Assembly (NCBI GenBank): GCA_028829895.1
Contig: CM054178.1
Location: 71,896,835-71,960,834 of the forward strand
Source: Sinotaia quadrata
Taxonomy: Eukaryota; Mollusca; Gastropoda; Architaenioglossa; Viviparidae
Direction: 5' to 3'
DNA length: 64,000 bases
Made by a program: the position numbers and the translations under genes. Numbering within the stretch: the first letter of the stretch is position 1; each line of letters starts with the position of its first letter. Shown one piece after another: positions 1 through 31,847 of this stretch. Below the pieces are notes generated by a model, which did not search any database, was not told the origin of the DNA, and worked only from the letters and a program-made list of their open reading frames with translations.

Positions 1-155
1 GATTTATCGTCACCTCCGACGGACTAGATTCTGCACCGTCCACCTCGAGATAAGGAGCGGTTAAGACCCTCCGTAGTCCAAGTTCTTCAACCCGAGTGGG
101 AATCGAACCCAGACCACTTGAGCGAGAGACCCCTTTCTATATCTCCGCGCCAGCG
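1..155 (-). mobile_element. tRNA-derived SINE fragment
   Basis: Read on the minus strand, a B-box-like GGGTTCGATTCCC lies at 98-110, preceded by TCTCGCTCAAGTGGTCT and, about 40 nt upstream, a diverged A-box-like TGGCGCGGAGA. The same arrangement recurs at 32355-32440 and 62783-62850. It has no cloverleaf good enough for a functional tRNA and is cut by the window edge. Confidence 0.6.
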
Positions 156-160
156 CCGGT

Positions 161-1364
161 TTTCTTGCAGATTTCGAGTTGTCTGAAAGATTGTAACGGA
201 AACTAAACAACCGTGACGAAAGCTGTCGAGGCAATCAGCTGAGTCGATCAGAGAAATAATAGCACTACGTTCTTACTGCCTTGTCGTGTTTAAAAGTCCG
301 AGCTCTCGGTGTGTACAAAACTCGACACCACACACGTCACGAAGCAATTACGTCCCGCCCGGACACAAAACGATGCGTCCCGTTGCTGGACCATGTGGGG
401 AATATTACAACAAAGTTTCAGCTGGGAAAAACCCAGTATCGGTTGCAAACCAGCGGTCACTGTGGGGTCGATTGACTCGATGCGGTGTCAAGCGAGTTGC
501 TAAAAGCTAGTGCTTGTTTGTTTTATCTAACGGGAGTACAATCTGCGGCCGTGGACAGGGACAAGCAAAAGTACTTCTTTTCTTCAGAACTGGGGAGTGG
601 GGTGGGAGAGTTGCAACACACGGACAGCTGAGTCTTTTCGTTTTGATATGGCATATTCTTGGCATTTCGGTGATAACACGCTGTGTTGACATGTGTCGGT
701 TTAATATGCACCAGTGCAGCTGCACCCTTTTTTTTCACTGGGACAGGTAGGGTCTATAGACAATGAATAGGGCCTATAGGCAAAGCAAGAGTGAGTTATC
801 TCCAGTCTTGTAGTAACGGGACTTTCAAAAGAGCGGAGACAACCATAGCTGGGGAATTGTAAATATTTTCATGCCGTCTTTGGTTGTAGAAAGCTTCAGT
901 TAAATTTAGATGGTGCGAAGCTGTCAATGTCATTTTGGTATTAAGATGGTCTCTGCATATAGCACGCAGGCCATTGTACTAGTGTGCGCATGCGCGCGAA
1001 TTTAAAATATTAAATTCCCCTAAAATGTAGGCCAGTTTGAAAATAAAAACAGAATAATTAAATTTAAAAGAATTTTTTTTTTAAAAGTCCAATTAAAGCA
1101 TTTGATGACGGTCATATGGTAGCGAAAATGTGTACAAAAAGCTTCACAGACTCAAAGCACTATGGAAAGGTAAGGGGTTTGAGTACGTATATTAATGTAT
1201 TGATAAAAACCTGTTAATAGTCCATACATTTGTAAGAGGCCTCTAGACAAATTTCCATTTAAAACAATTTGAGACTAATTGTGTGAATGTTTTCACGTTT
1301 GCTTTTATAATTGGACTTTGTGAACGCACTTTTAAATGTTATGAAATAAAAGCTGTATCGTTGC
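161..1364. other. Non-coding stretch, no gene recognised
   Basis: Moderate GC up to about 750, then AT-rich. Small open frames at 281-510 and 507-750 overlap on both strands and show no domain or splice support. Confidence 0.5.
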
Positions 1365-1365
1365 A

Positions 1366-1875
1366 CTATAGCTTAATTCCATCGAGTGACGTAAAAGACG
1401 TATTATTGCACACTCGTTTAAATTCCATCGAGTGACGTAAAAGACGTATTATTGCACACTTGTTTAAATTCCATCGAGTGACGTAAAAGATGTATTGTTG
1501 TACAACAGTTTAATTCCGTCTAGTGACGTAAAAGATATATTTCTGTGTGAATGATACCTTAATTCCACTGAGCGACATAAAGTTTGTATTTTGTGCGATT
1601 GATCTTTAATTCCATCAGATGTCCAATGTACTACTGTGTCATTGGTACTTTAACTCCACCGAGCAAAGTACAATATGTATTACTGAGTCATTGGTACTTT
1701 AATTCCACCGAGCGACATATAATATGTATTACTGAGTAATTGGTACTTTAATTCCAACGAGTGACATATAATATGTATTACTGAACGCTAAATACCTTAA
1801 TTCCATCTAGCAGCACAAGATAACTAGTAATGTGTGATTCATTGTTTAATTCCACCGAACGATATGAACTTCATT
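1366..1875. repeat. Minisatellite, ~45-50-bp units, about 11 diverged copies
   Basis: Units start with TTTAATTCCATCGAGTGACG, followed by TAAAAGACGTATTATTGCAC. The first three are nearly identical; later ones drift, with GTGACGTAAAA becoming GCGACATATAATATG. Confidence 0.85.
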
Positions 1876-3100
1876 TAATAATCCGTTGTGTACATTAAGT
1901 TGCATTTCTCTATCCTGAGACTGAGCAGGGTCTGAAAAGAGTTATGGTTCGTTAGTTCATTATCCACTTACATAAATTTAATACTAATTTAATTAATAAT
2001 TAATATAGTTCAATGCAATGAATTGGCTGAGTTAATTGAGTAAACTAGTGTGTAAAACTCACCATTAATCTATGTTTTCGTTAGTGGATATAACTATACT
2101 TGGTATAAATATTTAATATCTTCTGAGTGAGTTAGAGAGCATAAGGGTAAATGGTTTAAATGAAGTTTTGATTATTGAGATGAGATGTTTGATTTGAGAT
2201 GTTTAAAAAGGAATTATTTAGTTACTATACTGTTTATTTTAACCAATATATGACCAGGTGAATTTTTTCGGAAGTTTATTTGCATGACCTCGTGAGCGAG
2301 ACAAAGAGGATCACGATTGTCTCCAAGGTAGACATCAATGCCTAAATTTGCACTCACTGACATTAGCTCTCATGAACTTTAACCTTATGTACACATACTT
2401 TCTTTGATCTGATGCTTCCTGTCGACACTTGATCTCAGTTTTAGAATTTTTATTTTAAAGAAAATATATTTGATATATAACTGGGTTAGGGAAATTTTGA
2501 ACTGGAGAATAGTGGGACTGGTGATAAATAGCTGTATTGTAATTGATGAAGTTTATTGTCTTGATTGATTTCCATTATACCACTTGTTATATGAAGATTA
2601 TTTAAATTATATCTAGAAACTTATGCTCATTGGAAACTTATTACTGAGCTGCCTGAGATTGTATAATGTATATGCACAGACAAGCGCCATCATGTGACAG
2701 GTGTTTGTACCACACCATCCCACCCCCCTAACCATCCTTAGACTTATGCATGTATCACGTCATGTCCCATCTTACATCACACGGATTGTTTGGTGTAATC
2801 TCATCTTATCTTATATAGTATCACATGTATAATATTGTGTCATTTCATGTCATATAAATTGCATTTTATTATGTTATAGTACTTTTTAACAACACTGAGC
2901 TAATCTACTTCAGTTTAATTCATACATTATAAATATTATTGCTTATAGGATATTTGTAACTCGACGTTAGTAGTAAGGTAAAATTCAATATTGATTATAA
3001 AAAGTATAGACTGTTGTGTTCAAAGTACCTTTATTTAAATAAATATACTGAATTTAGCTAAATAAGACAGACACAATAAAATCACAGGAAATGAAGCAGC
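1876..3100. other. AT-rich sequence, no gene recognised
   Basis: No open frame of note, no tandem array and no recognisable mobile-element core. Confidence 0.5.
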
Positions 3101-3219
3101 AGACGGGTGGTTGGGTGGGGGAGCAAAATATGGCTCCATAAAGGAAAACAACTCTACACCCCAATCCATAGAACTAAATTAAAAGCGCAAATTAAAACAT
3201 ATATAATAAATCACCCACC

Positions 3220-3581
3220 CCCAGCCTCCCCAACCTTCCTAACTTCCCACAACAGAGCAATATTCAGACTTAGACTTAACTCCATAAGATACACACAACA
3301 GAGCAATATCCAGACTTAGACCTAACTCCATAAGATACACAAAATTAAATCATGAACCAAAATCATGCACACACTGCAGAACAGACAACACTATTCAACA
3401 TTTCCTGCTACAATGTAACCTACACTCTGATGAAAGAAACACACTTCAGGAGGTAACATCACTTCTACAACTCCCATTCACAACCCACACATTACTCTTT
3501 ACACAAGGACACATTCACAAACTCATTCACTCAGCACTAATCGCATTCCTCAACCAAACAAATACAATACACCTCCTGTAA
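3220..3581 (+). pseudogene. 3' end of a non-LTR (LINE) retrotransposon ORF2
   Basis: The frame 3303-3581 (93 codons with stop) reads AISRLRPNSIRY, then CTHCRTDNTIQHFLLQC, a C-X2-C-X7-H-X4-C knuckle. This Cys/His motif after an RLR-N segment is typical of the extreme C-terminus of LINE ORF2 proteins. The upstream 43 bp (3258-3300) is a tandem duplicate of the RLR segment and breaks the frame. The reverse transcriptase and endonuclease are absent, as expected of a 5'-truncated insertion. I cannot assign the clade. Confidence 0.72.
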
Positions 3582-3611
3582 CACCTAGGGAAAATTCATG
3601 GACTAAGAACA

Positions 3612-4012
3612 AAGATACATTATAGAGACACTAAACTAAATACCTTATGGAGACACTAAACTAAATACATTATAGAGACACTAAACTAAATACCTTATAG
3701 AGACACTAAACTAAATACATTATAGAGACACTAAACTAAATACATTATAGAGACACTAAACTAAATACATTATAGAGACACTAAACTAAATACATTATAG
3801 AGACACTAAACTAAATACCTTATAGAGACACTTAACTAAATATCTTATAGAGACACTAAACTAAATATCTTATAGAGACACTAAACTAAATACATTATAA
3901 ACTAAATATCTTATAGAGACACTAAACTAAATACCTTATAGAGACACTAAACTAAATACATTATAGAGACACTAAACTAAATACCTTATAGAGACACTAA
4001 ACTAAATATCTT
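3612..4012. repeat. 25-bp minisatellite, ~16 copies, directly after the LINE tail
   Basis: Unit TATAGAGACACTAAACTAAA plus TACAT or TACCT. The array begins about 30 bp after the LINE stop codon and occupies the place of its 3' UTR; the sequence after it (ACAGATACCC repeated) may be the rest of the 3' end. Confidence 0.9.
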
Positions 4013-4250
4013 CAGCTGCAACACTATGACAGATACCCTTCCTCACAAAACCATGACAGATACCCTCCCCGGAAGGAACCCACAGGAACATACCTTAACC
4101 GAGAACAACAATTGAAGTCGAAAGGTTCCTACAGTTCCTGTGGGGAAAGGAGTCAACGAGAAAAAATAAGACAACTATATTACTGCATAGTTCGTAAAAA
4201 ATGTAGCTTAATAAACAATATTTTGGATAAAAGTATTTGATTAATAATAA

Positions 4251-4251
<1 letters not shown>

Positions 4252-4341
<90 letters not shown>
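4252..4341. repeat. (GT)n microsatellite, 45 units
   Basis: Uninterrupted GT repeat. Open frames across it on both strands are artefacts. Confidence 0.98.
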
Positions 4342-4343
<2 letters not shown>

Positions 4344-5060
4344 GGTATCCCAATTAAATGTTGTCCAAAAGTAATCTGTCATCGTCAACACTTTCCGCAA
4401 AAAGTTCTGGAAGAAGTATTTGAAAACACGTTGGAAAAAAAAAATATATATTTTAAGTGAATGTATAGCATGTCTGTTTGACTTACCACCATTTTGTTTG
4501 GGGGAGGTGTGCACCAATATCTTCTTCCTGATTGGTTGTAGGGAACATTGGTTGGACAGGTACTAAAGAAATGTTGTTAAAGGATTAACTGAATAACAGT
4601 AAATTGCGCACTGATCTGAAATATAAATTTTAAATTTAATATTTTAAAAACTAAATATAGTTAGTCAATCATCATATAAAATCAAAGAATAGAATTTTTG
4701 AGCCCATCGTCGAAGAATATACACATACACGCACTATTTGCCTCGCCACTTGTAATGCCAGCCCAGTGCTGCGAATGGGAGGTAATCATCAAAAATTGTC
4801 GCCTCCTGTGTCAAACACAAAGCAGCACGCACGAGTCTTCAGCCAGCTGACGTGAAATTTGTTTTAGTCTGTCAGAATGAGAGCTGGACATTACTAAAGT
4901 GACACTCGCGAGCACGTGTGTGAGAGTGTGTGGTAATGCGTGCATGTGTCTATTTGTGGGGGTAAGTGAAAGAGGAAATAATGCAGATGAAATGTGTACT
5001 TAGAGATTGATCGCATAGCAACTTGAGACAACGTAAGCCGTGAAATTAACATGACACTTC
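4342..5060. other. Non-coding stretch, no gene recognised
   Basis: Mixed sequence without tandem structure or recognisable coding potential. Confidence 0.5.
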
Positions 5061-5065
5061 TGCTT

Positions 5066-5780
5066 CAGTAAGAAACAACGCTCTATTTCCCTGTTATTAT
5101 GCGACGTAATGTACAGTAAGAAACAACGCTCTATTTCCCTGTTATTATGCGACGTAATGTACAGTAAGAACAACGCTCTATTTCCCTGTTATTATGCGAC
5201 GTAATGTACAGTAAGAAACAACGCTCTATTTCCCTGTTATTTTGCGACGTAATGTACAGTAAGAACAACGCTCTATTTCCCTGTTATTATGCGACGTAAT
5301 GTACAGTAAGAAACAACGCTCTATTTCCCTGTTATTATGCGACGTAATGTACAGTAAGAAACAACGCTCTATTTCCCTGTTATTATGCGACGTAATGTAC
5401 AGTAAGAAACAACGCTCTATTTCCCTGTTATTTTGCGACGTAATGTACAGTAAGAACAACGCTCTATTTCCCTGTTATTATGCGACGTAATGTAATGTAA
5501 AGGTAACTGACGCGCTATTTTCTGTGTTATTGTGTGACTTAATGTGATGTGCAAGAAAGTGATGCTCTAGTTCCTGCGTCAACATGTGACATACAGTGAT
5601 GTGCAGGAAACTCAAGCATTGTTTCCTGTGTTATGTGACGTCGTGCGATGTACAGGAAACTGACGTACTAATTTCTAATGGTATTATATGACGTAATATA
5701 TGATGCGCAGAAAATGACTCTGTTTCCTGTGGTCTTATGTGAAGTAATGTGATCTGCTCTAAGCGGCCACTTTATTTCTT
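5066..5780. repeat. 48-bp minisatellite: conserved core plus decayed flank
   Basis: From 5066 to 5494 nine units of CAGTAAGAAACAACGCTCTA plus TTTCCCTGTTATTATGCGAC and GTAATGTA are almost identical. From 5495 to 5780 about five more units are recognisable but heavily diverged (GATGTGCAGGAAACT..., TTTCCTGTGTTATGTGACGT). Confidence 0.92.
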
Positions 5781-6960
5781 GTGCTCTATGACAAATAGAA
5801 TGGTCTACCTTTAGACATCAAAGCTTATTATTTTTTTTTTTTTAAAGATTATTTCATTTTGTGAAAACGTGATAATACAAGAAAAAACCCACTGAATAGG
5901 CAACAGAAATTAAGAATTGCATTCTTCTTTATATACTTTTAAGATTGTTTCCGTGTAGATATTTTGAAGTCTTGGATTTAACTGATGACAACGAGCGGCC
6001 TTATAAATAAAAAACGAAACTCTATTTTTCAAAAGTGAAACAAACGGTTAGATTCTGGTCAGTCAATTTAAACACTTGTCATTCTTCTTCTTCTTCTTCT
6101 TAGTAGTAGTAGTAGTAGTAGTTTTCAGTTAGCAAATACACCGTCGTGCCACCTATGTTCACGAAATTGGAAATGAAAATGACTTGCGCTCCAAAAGAAA
6201 GTGAAATGTCAGGTAGGAACCAATAGTCTTTGTTTATTAGTGAGGCTGTATCACTAACTTTAATTGAATAATTCACATCTGTGGTCTTGATTTAGAAATT
6301 AAATGTTCCTCTACCAGTGTGTGAAGGGCTTAGTCCGTCTGTCGATCTATCCCTACATCCAAAGTGCTTACGAGCTATAAAGGGAGTTAATGCTGGGGCG
6401 AGGAAGTTAGTGAAATACCGCATTTGTAAATAAGCAGAAAAACAATATGAGAAGAAAAATACAGCAACACTTTCTGAATTAATAATTTCACTTGACAAAC
6501 GAATAAATAAGACTGAATTTAAAAACAACAAGCAAGAAAGTATTATATATATATGAAACAACACTTATAATTTTTATTTGTGCTTTATTTACAGGAGGGA
6601 ATGTTGGAGTATGCAAACAGTAGCTTGTACACGCTAACTGCAATAATATACAAATGCTAAATGCAAATATCTATTAAAAATATAGAATAATTTTGGCAGG
6701 TAAAATTGTAAACAGAAAAATCAGACAAAGTCATGTTATTCAATGATATAAAGCATAAACCAGCAAACAATTTATATTCGTACACATTAGACAAGTGGAC
6801 ACAATTACCATCAGTATTATACACACACTTTGCTCACGCCTTCACATACATGATGCAAATATATGTGATATAGAAGAAGATCTTCTTCTGGAAAATACGT
6901 ATATATTTTTTAATTTATTGCCATCCTCTACAATGAGATTATATAACCTTTGACACACCT
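5781..6960. other. AT-rich non-coding stretch with short (CTT)n and (TAG)n
   Basis: (CTT)n then (TAG)n at 6084-6121. The open frame at 6292-6564 has no recognised domain. Confidence 0.5.
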
Positions 6961-7017
6961 GATCTGTCTGTCTGTCTGCTTATCGGTCAATCTATCTATC
7001 TATCCATCCATCCATCC

Positions 7018-7095
<78 letters not shown>

Positions 7096-7133
7096 TTGTC
7101 TGCCCGCCCGCCCGCCCATCCATCTATCTATCT
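6961..7133. repeat. (TATC)n compound microsatellite
   Basis: TCTG, TATC, CATC and CCCG tetranucleotides. The 96-codon frame rich in YLSI is a translation of it. Confidence 0.97.
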
Positions 7134-7369
7134 ATTATGTATACACACTTGCTCTTACATTACATATATATAATCTGACAAGAAATAAAAGTGCATGGGA
7201 ATTGTTTAGTTTAAGTAACTACGGAACACAATGTACTTAATTAGCTCGAGCAGACAAGAGCCACAACCTACTTAGTTTGACATGACTAAATATATCCCAA
7301 ATTAGTTACTTGAAGTCAAATGGATATTGTTAGTCTATAAAAGGAATAGTCTTCCTGTTCATGTTTAGC

Positions 7370-7930
7370 TGATAAGGGTACATTGCAGTTATTTAGTCTG
7401 AGTGGTTAAGGGATAAATTACAGTAATTTAGTTGAGTTGAAAAGGGGATAGATCATAATTATTTATTTAATATGACCAGAATAAAACCATATTTATTTAT
7501 TGTAAATTGACAATAGATGAGATAAGCCTACCACACAAAAGCTGCTCCATCATTAGTTAGTTTGAGCTGGTATTGATGCATTATATTTATTTGATCTGAC
7601 AAGGGAATGCATTATAATATTTAATTTGAGCTGACAAGGGGATGCAATATGCTTATTTAGTTTGAGCTGACAGGAGGATGCATATAATTATTTAGTTTAA
7701 GCTGACAAGAGGATGATTATAATTATTTAATTTTCGCTGACAAGAGGATGCATATAATTATTTAGTTTTCGCTGACAAGAGGATGCATATAATTATTTAG
7801 TTTTCGCTGACAAGAGGATGCATATAATTATTTAGTTTTCGTTGACAAGAGGATGCATATAATTATTTAGTTTTCGCTGACAAGAGGATGCATTATAATT
7901 ATTTAGTTTGAGCTAAGAAGGGAAACACTA
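7370..7930. repeat. 35-bp minisatellite, diverged flank then homogeneous core
   Basis: Core 7696-7910: GCTGACAAGAGGATGCATAT plus AATTATTTAGTTTTC about six times. Diverged units (AGCTGACAAGGGGATGCA..., TTTAGTTTGAG) run upstream to about 7370. Confidence 0.88.
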
Positions 7931-8278
7931 TAAAAATTTTGTTTGAACAAGCAGAATGTACTATATTTTGCTTGGTTGAAGTTGAGCGGACTGTAGAATA
8001 TTGGGTAAAAACTAAAATATTTGTAAACAGGAGTTTGATCAAACACAAAAGAGAAAATGGAGCAGAACTAAACTAAAATCTTCCACTTCAAGTACACAAG
8101 AACCGAATTGTGTATAGTTTCCCTGTACAAAGAAATGCATTCTAACAGACATAGGGGCAAACAGCCTAATAAAAAATTTGACAAATAAAAAATAATAAAT
8201 TACAGCCAAATTTTCGTATTCTTGTGCATATATATATGAATAATAAAAGCATGCAAGGAATTCAGTCTGCATTCTTAT

Positions 8279-8690
8279 GAACTCAGTAACATTTGTGCAT
8301 AGATAAACGAGGACATAAGATTGAGTTAGGAACTCAGTAACACTTGTGCATAGATAAACGAGGACATAAGATTGAGTAAGGAACTCAGTAACACTTGTGC
8401 ATAGATAAACGAGGACATAAGATTGAGTTAGGAACTCAGTAACACTTGTGCATAGATAAACGAGGACATAAGATTGAGTTAGGAACTCAGTAACACTTGT
8501 GCATAGATAAACGAGGACATAAGATTGAGTTAGGAACTCAGTAACACTTGTGCATAGATAAACGAGGACATAAGATTGAGTTAGGAACTCAGTAACACTT
8601 GTGCATAGATAAACGAGGGCTCGATAAATACGATCGAGTGGTCTCTCATAAATTCAATAACCTTGTGCATAGAGAATGTGGACGTAAGGA
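8279..8690. repeat. 51-bp minisatellite, 7 copies plus one degenerate
   Basis: Unit GAACTCAGTAACACTTGTGC, ATAGATAAACGAGGACATAA, GATTGAGTTAG. The first seven are almost perfect; an eighth decayed copy follows at 8645-8690. Confidence 0.95.
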
Positions 8691-9690
8691 TAAACAAATC
8701 TACAGCCAAAGCAATTGATCTGCTTTTGGTCAGCAACAAATAACAATGTATAAAATGTCTTTCAGAGTATTAAAAATGTAGGAATAATTACATAATGTGT
8801 TTACAAATAAAACTTTCAGTACATAAAGGCTACGAGAACTCTACAAACAATACATTGTGCTTTATTTTAAAAAGAAATATTAAAAATGTAAAAGGAAACT
8901 TATTAAAAAAAATTAAAAAATAGTCTTGCATGTAAAAGCTGCAGAGTATGAACAATTTGTCATAAATGTGAACATATACACCACCTTCATCCCACCCCCA
9001 CTCTCCTTCCCCCCATCCCCACCCATCTGCATATTCTCCAAAATAGAAGAAACAACATGAACTGGAACCGAAAGGAACCGTCTACTTGATCATACTTCTG
9101 TAAAATGTATTAATCTCATTCATACACACAAATCAAAGAAATGTTTATTTCTTTAGTTATCGCCTGGAAGAAGTTATGAAACAATAATAATAACAAGGCG
9201 GTTGGATGGGCGGGTGGAGAAGAAAAGAGGACGGTTTAGATGGCTTGCAGTAAGATGGAGACAGAGCAGCCGTGAAGTTTGCCAATACTTAAATCCTTTC
9301 ACACAACTCGAATAGTCTCATAAAACAGAGTAAGCTTCTTGGAGTTTTTTTCCCTTTTCTTTTTCTGGTATTTTCCTTCTGAGACCCAAACTCTCTCGGG
9401 AGGTGTCTGTTACCTATCAACAAGCCTTGAACTACGCTCAGGAGATTCACAATCATTTAATCGGCATCTCTACCACACCGCCTGAGAAAAACTCGGATCA
9501 ACCTCAAGAAACGAAAGGTCAGCTTGTGACACATCAACCTTGATCATATTTCTTTGTTTTTGGTACGCCACAGGTCACGTGATGTCTACACGCAATCAGA
9601 AATCTGCGATCACATCAGACAATTAAGTAAAGTTTGCTGGCATTGCAGTTCTAGTGATTTCAACTCGCCGGTCGAAAGCGGTAGTGTGTT
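8691..9690. other. Non-coding stretch downstream of Osr
   Basis: No zinc-finger exon could be found here on the minus strand despite reading for HKC and KTH-type motifs. AT-rich to 8960, more mixed after. Confidence 0.45.
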
Positions 9691-9870
9691 TGATTGTATA
9701 GTACACATATATCTTTTATTTAATACGAACAACCTTGGCTGATAAAAATATGATTGTATAGTACACATATACCTTCTATTTAATACGAACAACCTTGGCT
9801 GATAAAAATATGATTGTATAGTACACATATACCTTCTATTTAATACGAACAACCTTGGCTGATAAAAATA
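9691..9870. repeat. 60-bp tandem triplication
   Basis: Three units beginning TGATTGTATAGTACACATAT and ending CTTGGCTGATAAAAATA. Unit 1 differs at a few bases, creating a minus-strand AATAAA. Confidence 0.95.
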
Positions 9871-10038
9871 TCCACACGCGCCTGCTTATAGTTGACGTCA
9901 GCACTTCTAGTGAGAGTTACCATAGTCAATAAAGGTGACCGGAAGGTGGTGAATTTCACGGTAAACAATTTTGAATACAATAATTGAAGTGTCGTCTTCC
10001 AGAATTGCACAAGATGGAAACCTCAAGACCGGCCTCAC
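9715..10038 (-). other. Possible Osr 3' UTR
   Basis: If the donor at 10038 is not used, the terminal exon would continue here. A minus-strand AATAAA sits at 9720-9715, about 375 nt after the terminal acceptor. It falls in the most diverged unit of the 60-bp array at 9691-9870; the other two units read AATAGA at the same place. A 72-codon open frame at 9907-10125 overlaps the region but does not match the incoming splice phase. Confidence 0.3.
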
Positions 10039-10091
10039 CTGTACTAAGCTGACGGAGTAGAAGTTGTAAAATTCTTGTAAAATCTCCTTCT

Positions 10092-10097
<6 letters not shown>
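10039..10097 (-). CDS. Osr: Candidate Osr terminal exon: one codon then stop, start of 3' UTR
   Basis: A strong acceptor, CTCTTTGTCTGCAG, lies at 10098-10111. Joined in phase 0 to the finger-3 exon it reads ACC TGA, so the protein ends in ...IMPQT. The coding part is only 10097-10092. A good donor, ACAG/GTGAGG, occurs at 10039/10038, so this could be a 59-nt internal exon or the beginning of a longer 3' UTR exon. Because the stop comes so early, the exon rests on splice-signal quality only. A transcript with further fingers, using a different downstream exon, is not excluded. Confidence 0.55.
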
Positions 10098-30637
<20,540 letters not shown>

Positions 30638-30692
30638 TGGCTCAGGAGACGCGTCAGACAGTCGTCACCCGTGCGAACGGTTGGTGGCGAGT

Positions 30693-30834
30693 ATCTGATT
30701 AACATAAGGAGAAAAAAAATCTGTAAATTGATAATCTTTGTTCACATAAACTTGCATTCAATCATCTGATTAAGATAAGGATATAAAAATCTGTAAATTG
30801 ATAATCTTTGTTCACATAAACTTGCATTCAAACA
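30693..30834 (-). repeat. ~71-bp tandem duplication covering the acceptor of the Osr start exon
   Basis: Two near-identical units (about 30693-30763 and 30764-30834) each read ATCTGATTAA, an AAGGA-A-rich patch, then ATCTGTAAATTGATAATC and a TTGTTCACATAAAC stretch. On the minus strand each ends in a pyrimidine run and TTAATCAG, so the acceptor at 30695 has a second copy at about 30766. Confidence 0.85.
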
Positions 30835-30946
30835 TAATTATCTGTGCTCAGAGGCAAAAAGGAATACTAAGACAAGGCCCAATCAATTATTGCATCAGTA
30901 GATTAATAAAGAACAAGCAGTAAGACCGTAACACCACCACCATATT

Positions 30947-31147
30947 TATGATAAAATGCCATAAATATATGTAAGATATCGACTTTTGACATTCCACAAA
31001 GGCTGATACACCAATAGTCGACTTTTGATATTCCACAAAGGCTGATACATCAATATTCGACTTTTGTCATTCCACAAAGGCTGATACACCAATATACGAC
31101 TTTTGACATTCCACAAAGGCTGATACACCAATATACGACTTTTGACC
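30947..31147. repeat. ~39-bp minisatellite, ~4.5 copies
   Basis: Unit CGACTTTTGACATTCCACAA plus AGGCTGATACACCAATAT. Confidence 0.92.
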
Positions 31148-31773
31148 TAAATGTATCAGCTCATTTAAAGCCTAAGAACACATATTTGAAACGATTATGT
31201 TTTTGTCCCAAAAATATAACAGTACAAAATATCAAACAAAGTTTAAAATTAAAATTCATTGCATTAAATTCGTTTGCGGTTCTGTATTATGTCTGAGTTA
31301 TGCGGTGAAGCAGATGGAGGATGAGGAGGGGGGTGTATTTAAAATAGTTTAAAATTATATCTACAGTACCTATAAATGAAAAGCATATTTCATTTGCTTA
31401 GAAGTCAGCAAGGCAGACGTGTATTCTCTTCAAGTCGGTGAGCACAGATATTTCTCTCCTCAACGAGTAGATATTTTCTCCGGGTCAATGAGCTCACACA
31501 CTCATCCTTTCTCTAATCAAATACGGAAAAGCCACATTTGTTCCCATTTGGTACCCGAGCTGCTTTCTCTCATTCTCTATAAAAGTAGAAGGGACTACCC
31601 CACCCCCACCCCAATATAGTAAAAAAACAAGACACACATTTTGCAGATATACTTTTTCATTAGTTAGTGAGTTAATGAGTAAAGCAAACAAAACCGTTAA
31701 GACACTTTATACATCCAGGCAGTTACAAAGATAGTAGAGACACTTTAGTCCTACTAAGCAAGCAATTATAATT

Positions 31774-31847
<74 letters not shown>

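Noticed and set aside
1..155. Possible functional tRNA gene
   Set aside because: B box is good but the acceptor and anticodon arms do not pair; better explained as a SINE head.
4095..4517. 140-codon frame with a poly-Thr-His run
   Set aside because: It is the (GT)n microsatellite read on the minus strand.
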